Assembly (NCBI RefSeq): GCF_030348765.1
Contig: NZ_JAUCEU010000007.1
Span: forward strand, 2,412,501 to 2,476,500
DNA length: 64,000 bases
Origin: Neobacillus sp. CF12
GTDB lineage: Bacteria; Bacillota; Bacilli; Bacillales; Cytobacillaceae
Reading direction: 5' to 3'
Below, in pieces: positions 23,791-32,965 of the stretch. A program made the translations under genes and the position numbers. Within the stretch, counting starts at the first letter, position 1. The number at the start of each line of letters is the position of its first letter. Under the pieces are notes generated by a model. The model was not told the DNA's origin. It worked only from the letters and a program-made list of their open reading frames with translations, and did not search any database.

Positions 23791-24561
23791 TTATAAAATA
23801 TGAAAACCTGAATCAACGTGAATATTCTCACCAGTGATACCTCGAGACAGATCACTGAAAAGGAACAGTGCAGTATCACCGACTTCTTCTGGCGTTGTGG
23901 CTCTACGTAAAGGTGCTTTTTCTTCAATCACCTTTGTAATTAGATTAAAATCGCTAATACCTTTTGCTGATAGAGTTCTTATTGGACCAGCAGAGATTGA
24001 ATTGACACGAATCCCTTCCTTACCTAGGTCTTCAGCCAAATAACGAACGCTAGCATCCAAAGAAGCCTTTGCAACACCCATTACATTATAATTCTGAATG
24101 ACTCGTTCTCCACCTAAATATGTTAGAGTGACAATACTTCCGCCTTCTGTCATTAATCCTCTAGCCTCTTTTGCCACAGCTGTTAAAGAAAAAGAGCTAA
24201 TATTATGAGCCAACAAGAAGCCTTCTCTTGTTGTGTTCAAATATTCTCCGCTTAATTCTTCTTTATTTGCAAATGCAATACAGTGTGCAACACCGTGGAT
24301 AGTACCTACAGCTTCCTTGATTTCAGCAAAGCACTTAGCCACTTCTTCATCCTTTGTTACATCACATGGCAGTACAAGTGTACCTTCTGCTTCTAATGAT
24401 TCGGCTAATTCTCTTACACTGCTTCCAAGTCTTTCACCAGCATAGGTGAAAATTAATCGAGCTCCTGCATTGTTCAGTGAACGAGCAATTCCCCATGCGA
24501 TACTACGTTTGTTTGCAACACCCATTACAACATAGGTTTTTCCTGCTAAAGAAAGATTCAT
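23791..24561 (-). CDS. fabI: Enoyl-[acyl-carrier-protein] reductase FabI
   Basis: A 256-residue short-chain dehydrogenase-type enzyme that reduces enoyl-ACP in the last step of each fatty-acid elongation cycle. It shows the FabI cofactor motif GVANKRSIAWGIA (near residue 14-26), the active-site Tyr-x6-Lys as YNVMGVAKASL (near 156) and RVNSISAGPIRTL (near 193). This is the NADH/NADPH-using, triclosan-sensitive class by sequence type. It stands alone, ended by a terminator and preceded by a near-perfect FapR operator, so it is controlled by malonyl-CoA level. Confidence 0.96.
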   Translation of the reverse strand: MNLSLAGKTYVVMGVANKRSIAWGIARSLNNAGARLIFTYAGERLGSSVRELAESLEAEGTLVLPCDVTKDEEVAKCFAEIKEAVGTIHGVAHCIAFANKEELSGEYLNTTREGFLLAHNISSFSLTAVAKEARGLMTEGGSIVTLTYLGGERVIQNYNVMGVAKASLDASVRYLAEDLGKEGIRVNSISAGPIRTLSAKGISDFNLITKVIEEKAPLRRATTPEEVGDTALFLFSDLSRGITGENIHVDSGFHIL

Positions 24562-24600
24562 ATAGAAATAGTCCCCCTACTTAAACATTTATATTAGTTA

Positions 24601-24617
24601 TTAGTACTTGGTACTAA
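24601..24617 (-). promoter_or_regulatory. FapR operator upstream of fabI
   Basis: TTAGTACTTGGTACTAA is a near-perfect palindrome matching the known FapR 17-base operator (TTAGTACC-type half-sites). It lies about 40 bases upstream of the fabI start. FapR represses lipid-synthesis genes until malonyl-CoA binds it. Confidence 0.85.
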
Positions 24618-24664
24618 TATTACACTATTTACTAATAAATGAAAAGTAGCAGCATTTATAGCAT

Positions 24665-26503
24665 CTAGAATTCGAGCTCCCTTTTCAATTCCTCCACATA
24701 TTCCTTCGAACCAGTAACAATCAAACGGTCATTTAAGAGCAGTTCAGTGTCACCATGAGGAACTATGGAGTCTTTGCTCCGAAAAATTCGAACAAAAATA
24801 ACATCCCCAGTAAACGGGAACCTCCTTAATGTCATTCCATCGTACTGCTCATTTTGCATTCTTATTTCGAATAATGATGTTTCTTGATTGGTTAAAATGT
24901 TAATAACACTCGGTGTTTCAATTAATGCACGCAACAATGTTTTGGTCGATGTGAAGGAAGAGAAAACTTCAATATCCTTTTCTCTGAGACTCTGCTCAAG
25001 CTCAGGGCTTTCAATACGAGCAATTACCCTGGAAACACCAACTTCCTTAGCTTTCAAAGCCAATTCAGCATTTGTCTGATCATGACCTGTAGAAATGACA
25101 ATGATATCATTTTGAAAAATATTATTGTTATTGATTGTTGCCATTGAATAATCATCTATCTCGACGATATCAAATAATGAATTTCTATCCGACTTTTCCA
25201 TATTTGTATGATATAGGATTGGTTCGTATAGACCCGACTTAAGTTCCCTTGAAACAGGCAATGTTACTTGATTTGCTCCTAAAAAGGCAATTCGAATTTT
25301 GGGGTCAGCCGCCACTTCTTCTGGGAACAACTTCTTAAAAGCAATCGGTGTAAAAATAGAGGTAATGACTGCCACAAGAATTAGTGTTCCGCTCATCTCT
25401 GTGGTAATAACCTCCATACGCTCTCCAATTGTCGCCGCAGCAATTACTAATGAGAGTGTCGATGTTAATAAGAACCCCGAAGCGAGCACCGTTTTCGTAT
25501 CATACCAGACTTTTAATAAATATACCGGAACAACCTTTGACAGCAAAAGACCTAATAGTAATAAAGGTATTAATAATAATAACTTCTTATCCGCGAACAA
25601 GGACCAAACATCTAATTCTACCCCAATCATTACAAAAAAGATTGGTATTAAGAAACCATATCCAAAGGAATCAAGTTTATGGATTAGTTCTTGATTAGGA
25701 GATAGGAGCGAAACAAGTACACCAGCAAGGAAGGCTCCTAGTATGTTTTCTGCACCTACTGTTTCTGAAAGTCCAACCAATACGATAATAAGCATAAAGA
25801 CAGCACGGGTTCCAATTTGTGTGGTCCCTTTTGACAATGTTTCGAGTAATGGACGATTTTTAAAACGTTTACCGACAAAATACAAGACGACACCAGCAGC
25901 AAACAAAATGAGCAGAAGCCATGTATTCCCTTGGCCTGGGTCATATATAGATACAAAGATAGCCAAGAGAATCATAGTTGCTAAGTCAGCAATAACTGCA
26001 ACTAATAAAATTATTTGTCCAATGTTTGATTTCATAAGATGTGCTTCTTTTAAAGTTGGAACAACCACTCCAAGCGAAATGGTTGAAATAATGAGTGTCA
26101 TTAAGAAGGCATTATCTATAAAACCAGCAAAGACAAACATATAGGATAAAATCAGTGAAACAATAAAGATACCAATAAAAATGATTGAAGAGACCAAGAA
26201 GGTATTGGGTTCTTTTTTACCACTAGGGAGTGTATTATGTTTCTTTCCCCCAGTGAATGCCGTAAAATCAATTTCTAAACCGCTAAGAAACATGAGAAAA
26301 ATAAATCCTAAAGTCGAGAGTGTTGATAGCCACATATCTTCATGAACCACATTGAAGCCGCTTTTCCCTATTACAAGCCCCATAATAATTTCCGCAACTA
26401 CAACCGGAATATAATTTAATTTTAAACGGTGTAGTAAAATAGGCGTTACAAAGGCAACCGTCACTACCACTAATAAAGAAATTACAGAAGCATGCTGATC
26501 CAT
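24665..26503 (-). CDS. yjbQ: CPA2-family cation:proton antiporter with TrkA domains (YjbQ)
   Basis: A 612-residue protein: about twelve membrane helices (residues 5-385) of the KefB/CPA2 antiporter type, including FLSGLEIDF near 70 and GAENILGAFLAG near 250, then a cytosolic TrkA-N domain (from about 400, IRIAFLGANQVT) and a TrkA-C domain in the last 80 residues. It matches B. subtilis YjbQ in length (about 614). It would exchange K+ or Na+ for H+ with gating by nucleotide or ligand binding at the TrkA part; the ion is not settled by sequence. The ATG follows GAAGGAGGACATTTT. It is divergent from prpE. Confidence 0.92.
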   Translation of the reverse strand: MDQHASVISLLVVVTVAFVTPILLHRLKLNYIPVVVAEIIMGLVIGKSGFNVVHEDMWLSTLSTLGFIFLMFLSGLEIDFTAFTGGKKHNTLPSGKKEPNTFLVSSIIFIGIFIVSLILSYMFVFAGFIDNAFLMTLIISTISLGVVVPTLKEAHLMKSNIGQIILLVAVIADLATMILLAIFVSIYDPGQGNTWLLLILFAAGVVLYFVGKRFKNRPLLETLSKGTTQIGTRAVFMLIIVLVGLSETVGAENILGAFLAGVLVSLLSPNQELIHKLDSFGYGFLIPIFFVMIGVELDVWSLFADKKLLLLIPLLLLGLLLSKVVPVYLLKVWYDTKTVLASGFLLTSTLSLVIAAATIGERMEVITTEMSGTLILVAVITSIFTPIAFKKLFPEEVAADPKIRIAFLGANQVTLPVSRELKSGLYEPILYHTNMEKSDRNSLFDIVEIDDYSMATINNNNIFQNDIIVISTGHDQTNAELALKAKEVGVSRVIARIESPELEQSLREKDIEVFSSFTSTKTLLRALIETPSVINILTNQETSLFEIRMQNEQYDGMTLRRFPFTGDVIFVRIFRSKDSIVPHGDTELLLNDRLIVTGSKEYVEELKRELEF

Positions 26504-26577
26504 AAAATGTCCTCCTTCGTTCTTCTAATAAAAAACGCAGTATAAACAAAAAATAATCATTAAGGGGGAATGTTCCA

Positions 26578-27318
26578 ATGAAAATTGATATCATCGGAGA
26601 TATACATGGCTGTTTACCTGAATTTGAAGCTTTAACTAAAAAATGTGGTTACCAATGGGCAGATGGAATCCCCATACATTCTGAAAACAGAATGCTCGGA
26701 TTTGTTGGCGATTTGACTGACCGTGGCCCCTCTTCTCTTAAAGTTGCTGAAATTGTTTGGCGACTGGTAATTGAGCAGAAGAATGCCTTTTACACCCCTG
26801 GAAACCATTGCAATAAATTGTACCGTTACTTTCTTGGAAACAAGGTTCAGGAAACCCATGGCCTTGAAACAACCGTAGCAGAATTCAAATCACTACCTAG
26901 GAAAGAACAGCAAACCATTAAAAGGAAATTCATTGAATTATATGAAAAATCGCCGCTACATTTAGTATTAGATGAAAATAAGCTAGTTATTGCACACGCA
27001 GGGATAAAAGAGGAGTTTATCGGTAAAACAAATTCTAAGGTGAAAACGTTCGTTTTATATGGAGATATAACTGGTGAAAAACATCCTGATGGTTCTCCTG
27101 TTCGAAGAGATTGGGCCAAGCAGTACACTGGTAATGCTGCGATCGTATACGGTCACACTCCGGTGAAAGAACCAAGAATAATTAATAATACATACAATAT
27201 TGATACTGGAGCTGTTTTTGGTGGTAAGTTAACCGCGCTCAGGTATCCTGAGATGGAAATTGTTTCTGTAGATTCTACTATGCCATACATCAAAGAAAAG
27301 TTTAAAGACTTTGCTTAA
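26578..27318 (+). CDS. prpE: Bis(5'-nucleosyl)-tetraphosphatase PrpE
   Basis: A 246-residue calcineurin-like phosphoesterase. Metal-binding motifs are GDIHGC (residues 7-12), GDLTDRGP (near 44-51) and [10 protein letters not shown] (near 76), with later His in AHAGI and GHTP. B. subtilis PrpE hydrolyses Ap4A and acts as a protein phosphatase on germination-related targets. The ATG follows AAGGGGGAA. It is single, with convergent yjbO downstream and a shared terminator. Confidence 0.93.
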   Translation: MKIDIIGDIHGCLPEFEALTKKCGYQWADGIPIHSENRMLGFVGDLTDRGPSSLKVAEIVWRLVIEQKNAFYTPGNHCNKLYRYFLGNKVQETHGLETTVAEFKSLPRKEQQTIKRKFIELYEKSPLHLVLDENKLVIAHAGIKEEFIGKTNSKVKTFVLYGDITGEKHPDGSPVRRDWAKQYTGNAAIVYGHTPVKEPRIINNTYNIDTGAVFGGKLTALRYPEMEIVSVDSTMPYIKEKFKDFA

Positions 27319-27381
27319 AAATAGGGAAAATACTCCTAAGATCATCGACAAATTTCCTAGGAAATCTCCAAATTACGCACA

Positions 27382-27411
27382 AAAGGCTGACCATTTTAGG
27401 TGTCAGCCTTT
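27382..27411. terminator. Bidirectional terminator between prpE and yjbO
   Basis: AAAGGCTGAC (27382-27391) pairs with GTCAGCCTTT (27402-27411). The yjbO stop codon lies inside the right arm. Confidence 0.75.
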
Positions 27412-28296
27412 ACCGATTTCTAACATATCCAAAGGAAGTGAAGCAGTGAAATTCATTTCCTCGCCACTAAATGGGTGAAGAAAATGAATCTTTTTACAAT
27501 GCAGGGCCTGACGTCTTAGTAGTGTACGACTTCCTCCATATAGGTCATCTCCCAATAATGGGTGACCAATAAAAGACATATGAACTCTAATTTGATGTGT
27601 TCGACCAGTCATCAGTTGTAATTCAACATGGGTAAATTCATTATATCTTTTAAGCACTTTGTAATGGGTACATGCATACTGCCCATCACTCCGTACCTCT
27701 CTTTCAATAATGCTGTCAGTCTTTCTTCCAATCGGCTCCTCAATCGAACCCTTCTCAAGCTTAAGACTGCCTTGTGCAAAAGCTTCATAGGTTCTTTTCA
27801 CATTGCCATTTTGCTGTTGTTTGCTGAGTAAATGATGTACATGTCGATGTTTTGCTACTAATACTATCCCCGATGTGTCCCGGTCTAATCGTGTGACAAT
27901 ATGAGAGGTAGCTCTAATACCAATTTCTTCATAATAACCGACCAAGGCATTTGCCAGACTGCCAGTAGGATGTTCTCTAGAAGGAATAGTACTCATACCA
28001 GCAGGTTTGTTAACAACCAGCAAAAATTGATCTTCAAAAAGAATCTCTAATGGGATTTTTTCTCCTGCCATCCCTTCACTTGGGTTTTCAGGAGGAAAAA
28101 TAACAGTTAAGACCTCTCCTTCGTTTAACATGTAGCGAACATTTACCTCCATACCATTTACTAATATTTTCCCACCACCGAATTTAATATCCGTTAGGGC
28201 AATCCGAGATATTTCTTCTTTTTTCAGGAATTCCTTTATTATTTGACCTGCTTGAAGTTTATTAACTTCCCACTGAAGCTGGAAACTTGATTTCAT
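27403..28296 (-). CDS. yjbO: RluA-family 23S rRNA pseudouridine synthase YjbO
   Basis: A 297-residue pseudouridine synthase. An S4-like N-terminal part (ISRIALTDIKFGGGKILVNG split near residue 30-48) precedes the catalytic domain with the Asp motif TRLDRDTSGIVLVAK (near 136-150) and GRTHQIRVHMSFIGHPLLGD (near 225-244). RluA/RluD-type enzymes isomerise uridines in rRNA. The ATG follows GGAGGAAAACATC. It is the last gene of yjbL-yjbM-nadK-yjbO on the minus strand. Confidence 0.93.
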   Translation of the reverse strand: MKSSFQLQWEVNKLQAGQIIKEFLKKEEISRIALTDIKFGGGKILVNGMEVNVRYMLNEGEVLTVIFPPENPSEGMAGEKIPLEILFEDQFLLVVNKPAGMSTIPSREHPTGSLANALVGYYEEIGIRATSHIVTRLDRDTSGIVLVAKHRHVHHLLSKQQQNGNVKRTYEAFAQGSLKLEKGSIEEPIGRKTDSIIEREVRSDGQYACTHYKVLKRYNEFTHVELQLMTGRTHQIRVHMSFIGHPLLGDDLYGGSRTLLRRQALHCKKIHFLHPFSGEEMNFTASLPLDMLEIGKG

Positions 28297-28320
28297 GATG
28301 TTTTCCTCCAGCTAATAGAA

Positions 28321-29124
28321 TCAGTCTGAGTCTGATATAAAAGAATCATGGACCCTTTTCCAAAAAGGAAATGGACGGAAACGAGCAAAACGTATTTTTT
28401 CATCCGGCACCCTAAATTGAATTGATTTAACATCCTTGTGAAGTAATGTTAGATGATCAACTGTTACTTGGAAATCTACCCGATTCACTGGTTTCAACAT
28501 ACAAGTATGATGTGAAGGCAGGATTAGAGGTGATCCAACTGTTCGAAATACCCGATTATTTATTGAAGCCATTTCTGCTACCTGTAAGGCAGGTATCGAT
28601 GGATGAATAATTGCCCCTCCAAGTGCTTTATTATAGGCTGTGCTGCCAGAAGGTGTAGAAATACATAATCCATCACCACGGAACCGTTCAAAATGCTGTC
28701 CGCGAATTTCTACATCCATAACCAATGTACCCTCAACACTTTTAACCGTTGATTCATTTAGTGCAAGATACCTTGATTCTTTACCTGCATGCTGATAGCG
28801 AATGATTACTTCGATTAACGGATATTCAACAACTTGATAAGGTGTTTTGGCAATCGCAATAACAAGTTTTTCAATTTCATCAGGTGTCCAGTCAGCATAA
28901 AAACCCAAATGGCCTGTATGAATTCCAACAAAAGCAGTCTTATCCAAACGGCTGCTGTATCGGTGAAAAGCATATAGAAGTGTTCCATCGCCCCCTATCG
29001 AGACGACAATATCTGGTTGGTCTTCGTCGTATGTAAGATCAAAGTCAAGTAAATACGTCCTCATCTTATGCATTAAGATATTCGACTTTTGATCTCCTTT
29101 GGATGTAATGGCAAATTTCATCAT
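28321..29124 (-). CDS. nadK: NAD kinase
   Basis: A 267-residue ATP-NAD kinase that makes NADP. Motifs are [12 protein letters not shown] (near residue 46; GGDGT is the signature), NESTVK (near 126), and [20 protein letters not shown] in two parts near 150-169. It corresponds to B. subtilis NadF (YjbN). The ATG at 29124 follows AAGGAG; the next codon is also ATG and equally possible. It lies between the small alarmone synthetase gene and yjbO, a conserved grouping. Confidence 0.94.
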   Translation of the reverse strand: MMKFAITSKGDQKSNILMHKMRTYLLDFDLTYDEDQPDIVVSIGGDGTLLYAFHRYSSRLDKTAFVGIHTGHLGFYADWTPDEIEKLVIAIAKTPYQVVEYPLIEVIIRYQHAGKESRYLALNESTVKSVEGTLVMDVEIRGQHFERFRGDGLCISTPSGSTAYNKALGGAIIHPSIPALQVAEMASINNRVFRTVGSPLILPSHHTCMLKPVNRVDFQVTVDHLTLLHKDVKSIQFRVPDEKIRFARFRPFPFWKRVHDSFISDSD

Positions 29125-29162
29125 CGTATACTCCTTGTTCTGAAATGCTTACAAAGTCCCTA

Positions 29163-29804
29163 TTAGCTTTTCTCCTCTTGTTTAAACTCTTTATTCCTAG
29201 TGAAAAACGCTTGAGCATCTTGAATCTCGCCACGAATCAATGACATTTCCTCATCTAGGCGAAATGCAGCCTCAGCGGCTCGCTGCAGTCTCATTTGGAT
29301 ATCAGTCGGGAAAATCCCTTTATACTTATAACTTAAAGTGTGTTCAATTGTTGCCCAAAAGTTCATCGCCAAGGTTCTTATTTGTATTTCCGCAAGAATC
29401 TTTTTTTCTCCATGAATCGTTTGGACAGGATAACTGATAACAACATGATAAGAGCGATATCCACTTGTTTTTTTATGTGAAATATAGTCCCTTTCCTCAA
29501 CAATTTCAAGATCATTTCGGTTTCTTAATAAGCTTACAACCCGATGAATGTCGTCCACAAATTGACACATGATTCGCATACCTGCAATATCTTGCATTTC
29601 CTCTTCCAATTTATCAAGAGGAATACCTTTTTGATTTGCCTTATCAAGGATACTGGCAATCGGTTTAACTCTTCCAGTCACAAATTCAATTGGTGAATGG
29701 CTAGAATCAAGCTCAAATTGTCCCCGCATCCCTTTTAATTTTATTTTCAACTCTGACACTGCTTGTTTATATGGAGCTAAAAACTGGTCCCAATGCTTCA
29801 TCAT
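29163..29804 (-). CDS. yjbM: Small alarmone (ppGpp) synthetase, RelQ/SasB type
   Basis: A 213-residue single-domain GTP pyrophosphokinase. The synthetase motifs are KPIASILDKANQKG (near residue 45), DIAGMRIMCQFVDDI (near 71-85), SGYRSYHVVISYPV (near 114) and EIQIRTLAMNFWATIEH (near 138-154). The enzyme makes ppGpp/pppGpp, forms a tetramer and is activated by pppGpp in B. subtilis. No hydrolase or regulatory domain is present. The ATG start is one of two adjacent ATG codons after GGGGTGG. Confidence 0.94.
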   Translation of the reverse strand: MMKHWDQFLAPYKQAVSELKIKLKGMRGQFELDSSHSPIEFVTGRVKPIASILDKANQKGIPLDKLEEEMQDIAGMRIMCQFVDDIHRVVSLLRNRNDLEIVEERDYISHKKTSGYRSYHVVISYPVQTIHGEKKILAEIQIRTLAMNFWATIEHTLSYKYKGIFPTDIQMRLQRAAEAAFRLDEEMSLIRGEIQDAQAFFTRNKEFKQEEKS

Positions 29805-29831
29805 TCCACCCCAATGACAACTAAAATATAT

Positions 29832-30194
29832 TTAAAAAATCTCTTCTACTTTCGTGACCATTTCTGCACCATAATTGCTATTGCCTCTAATGTTGTTTAT
29901 AAGATCATTTAGTTCCTCATAAAAATTTGTTAATTCCAGTTGTTCATCCCCAAAAAGAATCCACACTTTTGTTTGTTGATCCAATACCTTTTTTAACAAT
30001 GGCCAAATCGAATCCTTAATGTCGATATATGTATATCCCTCTAGATCTTCCATTAAATAAACAAAAGAAAATCCTTTAGAATCAACAAGAATTTGTCCTG
30101 TGGGGTTTAACCCGCTAATTGATTCATTCGCAACTAAATATAACTTACTATCGATAAAGTTTGCTTCGCTAATTGTTATTCTTTTATTCATCAT
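29832..30194 (-). CDS. yjbL: Uncharacterised protein YjbL
   Basis: A 120-residue acidic cytoplasmic protein with no recognised catalytic motif; size and position match B. subtilis YjbL (about 122 residues). It starts with NKRITISEANF and ends in a Val/Lys/Glu helix. The ATG at 30194 has GGAGG five bases before. It heads the yjbL-yjbM-nadK-yjbO group and is divergent from yjbK, so the four may form one transcript. Confidence 0.8.
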   Translation of the reverse strand: MMNKRITISEANFIDSKLYLVANESISGLNPTGQILVDSKGFSFVYLMEDLEGYTYIDIKDSIWPLLKKVLDQQTKVWILFGDEQLELTNFYEELNDLINNIRGNSNYGAEMVTKVEEIF

Positions 30195-30310
30195 TCTTAC
30201 CTCCACTATTCACTCCCTTATTTTAGCATAATCTAACCATTTCTCCCAAGAATTGCGGTTTAACTATTAGCTAAGATACAATAATATATGCTAGGAAAGG
30301 AATGAACCTG

Positions 30311-30883
30311 ATGACAGAGACAATTGAAATAGAATTTAAGAATTTACTTACTAAAATCGAATATGAAAATCTTCTTAAGATATTTAAAGTAGAGGAAAAG
30401 GATATTGTCAGCCAAATAAATCATTACTTTGACACATCTAATTTTTCATTAAAGAGTTTAGGTTCTGCCTTAAGAATCAGAGAAAAACATAATGGCGTTG
30501 AAATGACGTTAAAACAACCAGCTGCTGTTGGACTTCTAGAAACGACACAACTATTATCTACAAATGATTTCCAGACAATGGTTAAGGACCAGGTTATACC
30601 AAAAGGAATCATTAAAGATCGATTAGAACAATTAAAAATAGCATTTAACAATATTGAATATTTTGGCTCTCTCACCACCAGAAGGGCCGAATTTCCCTAC
30701 AAAGAGGGTTTACTTGTATTGGATCATAGCTTTTATTTAAATACTGAAGATTATGAGATTGAATATGAAGTAGAGAGTTATCAACGTGGCCAAATTGTAT
30801 TCCAAGAACTACTAAAGCAATATGATATACCTATACGAAAGACTCAAAATAAAATTGCTCGGTTTTACCAGCAAAAAATATAA
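30311..30883 (+). CDS. yjbK: CYTH-domain protein YjbK (triphosphatase-like)
   Basis: A 190-residue CYTH-domain protein. The ExExK-type start IEIEFKN is at residues 4-10, and later strands supply the basic and acidic tunnel residues: ALRIREKHNG near 58-67, TLKQP near 72, RRAEFPY near 121 and EYEVE near 150. Members hydrolyse triphosphates or make cyclic nucleotides; B. subtilis YjbK has been linked to triphosphate binding. The ATG at 30311 is better spaced from AAAGGA than the one at 30302. It faces away from the ppGpp synthetase operon, an interesting neighbour for a triphosphate enzyme. Confidence 0.87.
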   Translation: MTETIEIEFKNLLTKIEYENLLKIFKVEEKDIVSQINHYFDTSNFSLKSLGSALRIREKHNGVEMTLKQPAAVGLLETTQLLSTNDFQTMVKDQVIPKGIIKDRLEQLKIAFNNIEYFGSLTTRRAEFPYKEGLLVLDHSFYLNTEDYEIEYEVESYQRGQIVFQELLKQYDIPIRKTQNKIARFYQQKI

Positions 30884-30955
30884 GCGGTTTATTTGAGATA
30901 TCAAAATTCCATTGATAAAATATAGAAAACAAACATATTTAAAGGAGTTGTCAAC

Positions 30956-31363
30956 ATGAATGAGAAAAAGCCTACTCCATATGAATCCATTGGCGAAGAT
31001 ACCTTACATCGCCTTGTGGATACTTTTTATGGTCTAGTTGCACAACATCCTGATCTTGCTCCAATCTTTCCAAATGACTTTTCAGAAGTTGCCTATAAAC
31101 AAAAGCAATTTTTAACTCAGTATTTGGGAGGACCACCATTGTATACCGATGAGCATGGTCATCCGATGATGCGTGCACGACATTTGCCTTTTCCCATTAC
31201 TCCTACCCGTGCAAAAGCATGGCTATCCTGTATGAAACAAGCGATGGACAAGACTGGATTAGAGGGTCCGATAAGAGATGAATTTTATTCTAGGCTTCAT
31301 CTTACTGCACAACACATGATTAATATGCCAGATGACAATGAGATATCAGGTGAAAATTCGTGA
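30956..31363 (+). CDS. yjbI: Truncated hemoglobin (group II), YjbI
   Basis: A 135-residue truncated globin. The group II pattern is visible: [17 protein letters not shown] near residue 23-39, [12 protein letters not shown] near 53-64, the proximal His in [14 protein letters not shown] near 70-83, and [10 protein letters not shown] near 89. It binds heme and oxygen or NO; in B. subtilis YjbI is involved in peroxide or NO handling and was linked with the thiol protein YjbH. The stop overlaps the GTG start of yjbH by 4 bases, so they are co-translated. Confidence 0.94.
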   Translation: MNEKKPTPYESIGEDTLHRLVDTFYGLVAQHPDLAPIFPNDFSEVAYKQKQFLTQYLGGPPLYTDEHGHPMMRARHLPFPITPTRAKAWLSCMKQAMDKTGLEGPIRDEFYSRLHLTAQHMINMPDDNEISGENS

Positions 31364-32226
31364 GTAACCCTGGGTTCATTTCTAAGCCTCAATCCAATAG
31401 TTATGAAAAGAAACCGCTTGAAATCTATATGTTTATCGATCCATTATGTCCAGAATGCTGGGCACTTGAGCCTATCTTAAAGAAACTTCACATCGAATAC
31501 GGTCGATATTTTTCAATTAAACATGTATTAAGTGGTCGTATTGGAAATTTAAATGTTAGCAAAAAAAAGAATTATGAAGTTATCGCAGATTTATGGGAAA
31601 AGACAGCCAGTAGATCTGGGATGTCTTGTGATGGGAGTCTTTGGTTAGAAAACCCGGTAGATTCCCCATATATTGCTTCTATTGCAATAAAGGCAGCAGA
31701 GTTACAAGGCAGACGGGCCGGTATACGTTTTTTACGTAAGCTTCAAGAAGAACTCTTTATTGATAAACAAAACATTTCTCAATTTGAGGTACTGAAAGCC
31801 TGTGCAAAAAATGTGGGATTAGATGTAGAGGAATTCATTTCAGATTTTCATTCAGAGAGTTCGGCCAAAGCATTTCAGTGTGACTTGAAAATAACCACTG
31901 AGATGGAGGTACAAGAAATTCCGACTCTTGTATTTTTTAATGAGAATGTCGAGGATGAGGGAATAAAGATTACTGGATCGTATCCTTATGAAGTATATGT
32001 TCAAATACTTGAAGAAATGCTTTCTGAACAACCTATCAAAAATCAACCTCCACCTTTAGAGACATTTTTAAAGTATTTTAAATTAGTTGCCTCAAAGGAA
32101 ATTGCAGTAGTTTATAATTTGACAATCTCTCAGGTTGAGCGAGAAATGAAGAAATTGCTCTTACTGCAAAAGGTTGAGCAGCTTCCTGCTAAGTATGGAA
32201 CCTTTTGGCGCTATGTAGAAGAATAG
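31360..32226 (+). CDS. spxH: ClpXP adaptor protein SpxH/YjbH
   Basis: A 288-residue DsbA/thioredoxin-like protein that delivers Spx to ClpXP. The redox or zinc motif CPECW is at residues 31-35 after MFIDP; the C-terminal winged-helix-like part (from about 225) carries [12 protein letters not shown]. The GTG start at 31360 is dictated by the 4-base overlap with yjbI. The target, Spx, is encoded 7 kb away in this window, and MecA, another Clp adaptor, is near it. Family name YjbH; adaptor role known from B. subtilis and Staphylococcus aureus. Confidence 0.93.
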   Translation: MSNPGFISKPQSNSYEKKPLEIYMFIDPLCPECWALEPILKKLHIEYGRYFSIKHVLSGRIGNLNVSKKKNYEVIADLWEKTASRSGMSCDGSLWLENPVDSPYIASIAIKAAELQGRRAGIRFLRKLQEELFIDKQNISQFEVLKACAKNVGLDVEEFISDFHSESSAKAFQCDLKITTEMEVQEIPTLVFFNENVEDEGIKITGSYPYEVYVQILEEMLSEQPIKNQPPPLETFLKYFKLVASKEIAVVYNLTISQVEREMKKLLLLQKVEQLPAKYGTFWRYVEE

Positions 32227-32243
32227 AGAATTATTTTAAAACG

Positions 32244-32278
32244 AAAAGACCTTGCAGTAAAAACTGCAAGGTCTTTTT
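32244..32278 (+). terminator. Terminator of the yjbIH operon
   Basis: AAAAGACCTTGCAGT pairs with ACTGCAAGGTCTTTT around four bases. Confidence 0.92.
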
Positions 32279-32342
32279 CTATTAATACGAACAAAGGGGA
32301 TGGGAGAAATTTTTCACGGTCAAACAAAGGGGTATATGTTTG

Positions 32343-32359
32343 TTGTGATTAACTTCACG
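32343..32359 (+). promoter_or_regulatory. Rex/Fnr-like palindrome upstream of a small membrane-protein gene
   Basis: TTGTGATTAACTTCACG resembles both an Fnr box (TGTGA-N6-TCACA, one mismatch) and a Rex site. It overlaps a possible -35 (TTGTGA) with TATACC 18 bases further, which would suit repression. Farther on, 32388-32426 holds an inverted repeat TTGACAATGTGA...TCACATAATTGTCAA. Confidence 0.35.
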
Positions 32360-32503
32360 TATAGAATATACCATGCGCTAGAACCCATTGACAATGTGAT
32401 TGTGTGTTATTTCACATAATTGTCAAAATCATATTATCTTATTTTGGACAATACACTATAACTAGGATTGCGGCATGTATTAGTAAGCAGGAGGTATGCT
32501 TTG

Positions 32504-32677
32504 ATGAGGAATTTACCAGTGATTCTAATGATTCTCTTTTTATTCTTTGGATTTTCTCTTCATATACTGGCCTTAATGAAGGTCTTTCCATTAATGGTTA
32601 GCATCCCGCTTTTTTTTATTGGGATTTTTATTTTTCTTTTTTATTTGAATGACAGAAAAAGATTTAGAGGGTTTTAA
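32504..32677 (+). CDS. Small membrane protein, possibly YizD
   Basis: A 57-residue protein with two hydrophobic helices (LPVILMILFLFFGFSLHILAL region near 4-24, and SIPLFFIGIFIFLFYL near 33-48) and a basic tail DRKRFRG. The ATG at 32504 follows GGAGGTATGCTTTG. It sits between yjbH and pepF, where B. subtilis has a small gene of this kind (yizD); identity is not certain. Terminator follows directly. Confidence 0.7.
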   Translation: MRNLPVILMILFLFFGFSLHILALMKVFPLMVSIPLFFIGIFIFLFYLNDRKRFRGF

Positions 32678-32707
32678 AGGGATGGTACAGTGAAGTACCA
32701 TCCCTTT
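32676..32707 (+). terminator. Terminator after the small membrane-protein gene
   Basis: AAAGGGATGGTAC pairs with GTACCATCCCTTT; the stem begins inside the stop codon region. Confidence 0.88.
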
Positions 32708-32730
32708 AAATTTTGGCTATTTAATTAGAT

Positions 32731-32926
32731 TCTGTTGATTTCCACTCCACTACGGAAAGCTCCTTTGAATAATCACCGCAGGGACAGGCGTTTTTTGCCT
32801 GTCACGAGGCACTTCGCTTTCCGCGGGCGGTCCCGGGGAGCCTCCTCGGCGCTTAAGCGCCTGCGGGGTCTCCCCCTGCCCCGTCCTCCCGCAGGAGTCT
32901 TCGTGCCTTCCGCTCCAATCAACAGA
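32731..32926. repeat. GC-rich intergenic repeat-like element with terminal inverted repeats
   Basis: About 196 bases, far more GC-rich than the surroundings, bounded by TCTGTTGATT (32731-32740) and AATCAACAGA (32917-32926), exact 10-base inverted repeats. Inside, GGGGAG...CTCCCC with GGCGC/GCGCC forms a long hairpin around TTAA (about 32835-32875). CCTGCGGG (32860-32867) can instead pair with CCCGCAGG (32888-32895). A second hairpin, GACAGGC/GCCTGTC, lies near 32785. From memory, similar GC-rich blocks recur between genes in Bacillaceae, but copy number cannot be checked in this window, which holds one copy. Confidence 0.7.
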
Positions 32927-32965
32927 GTGCCAAATTCAATAAATAGCTATAACACAGCCATCTTT

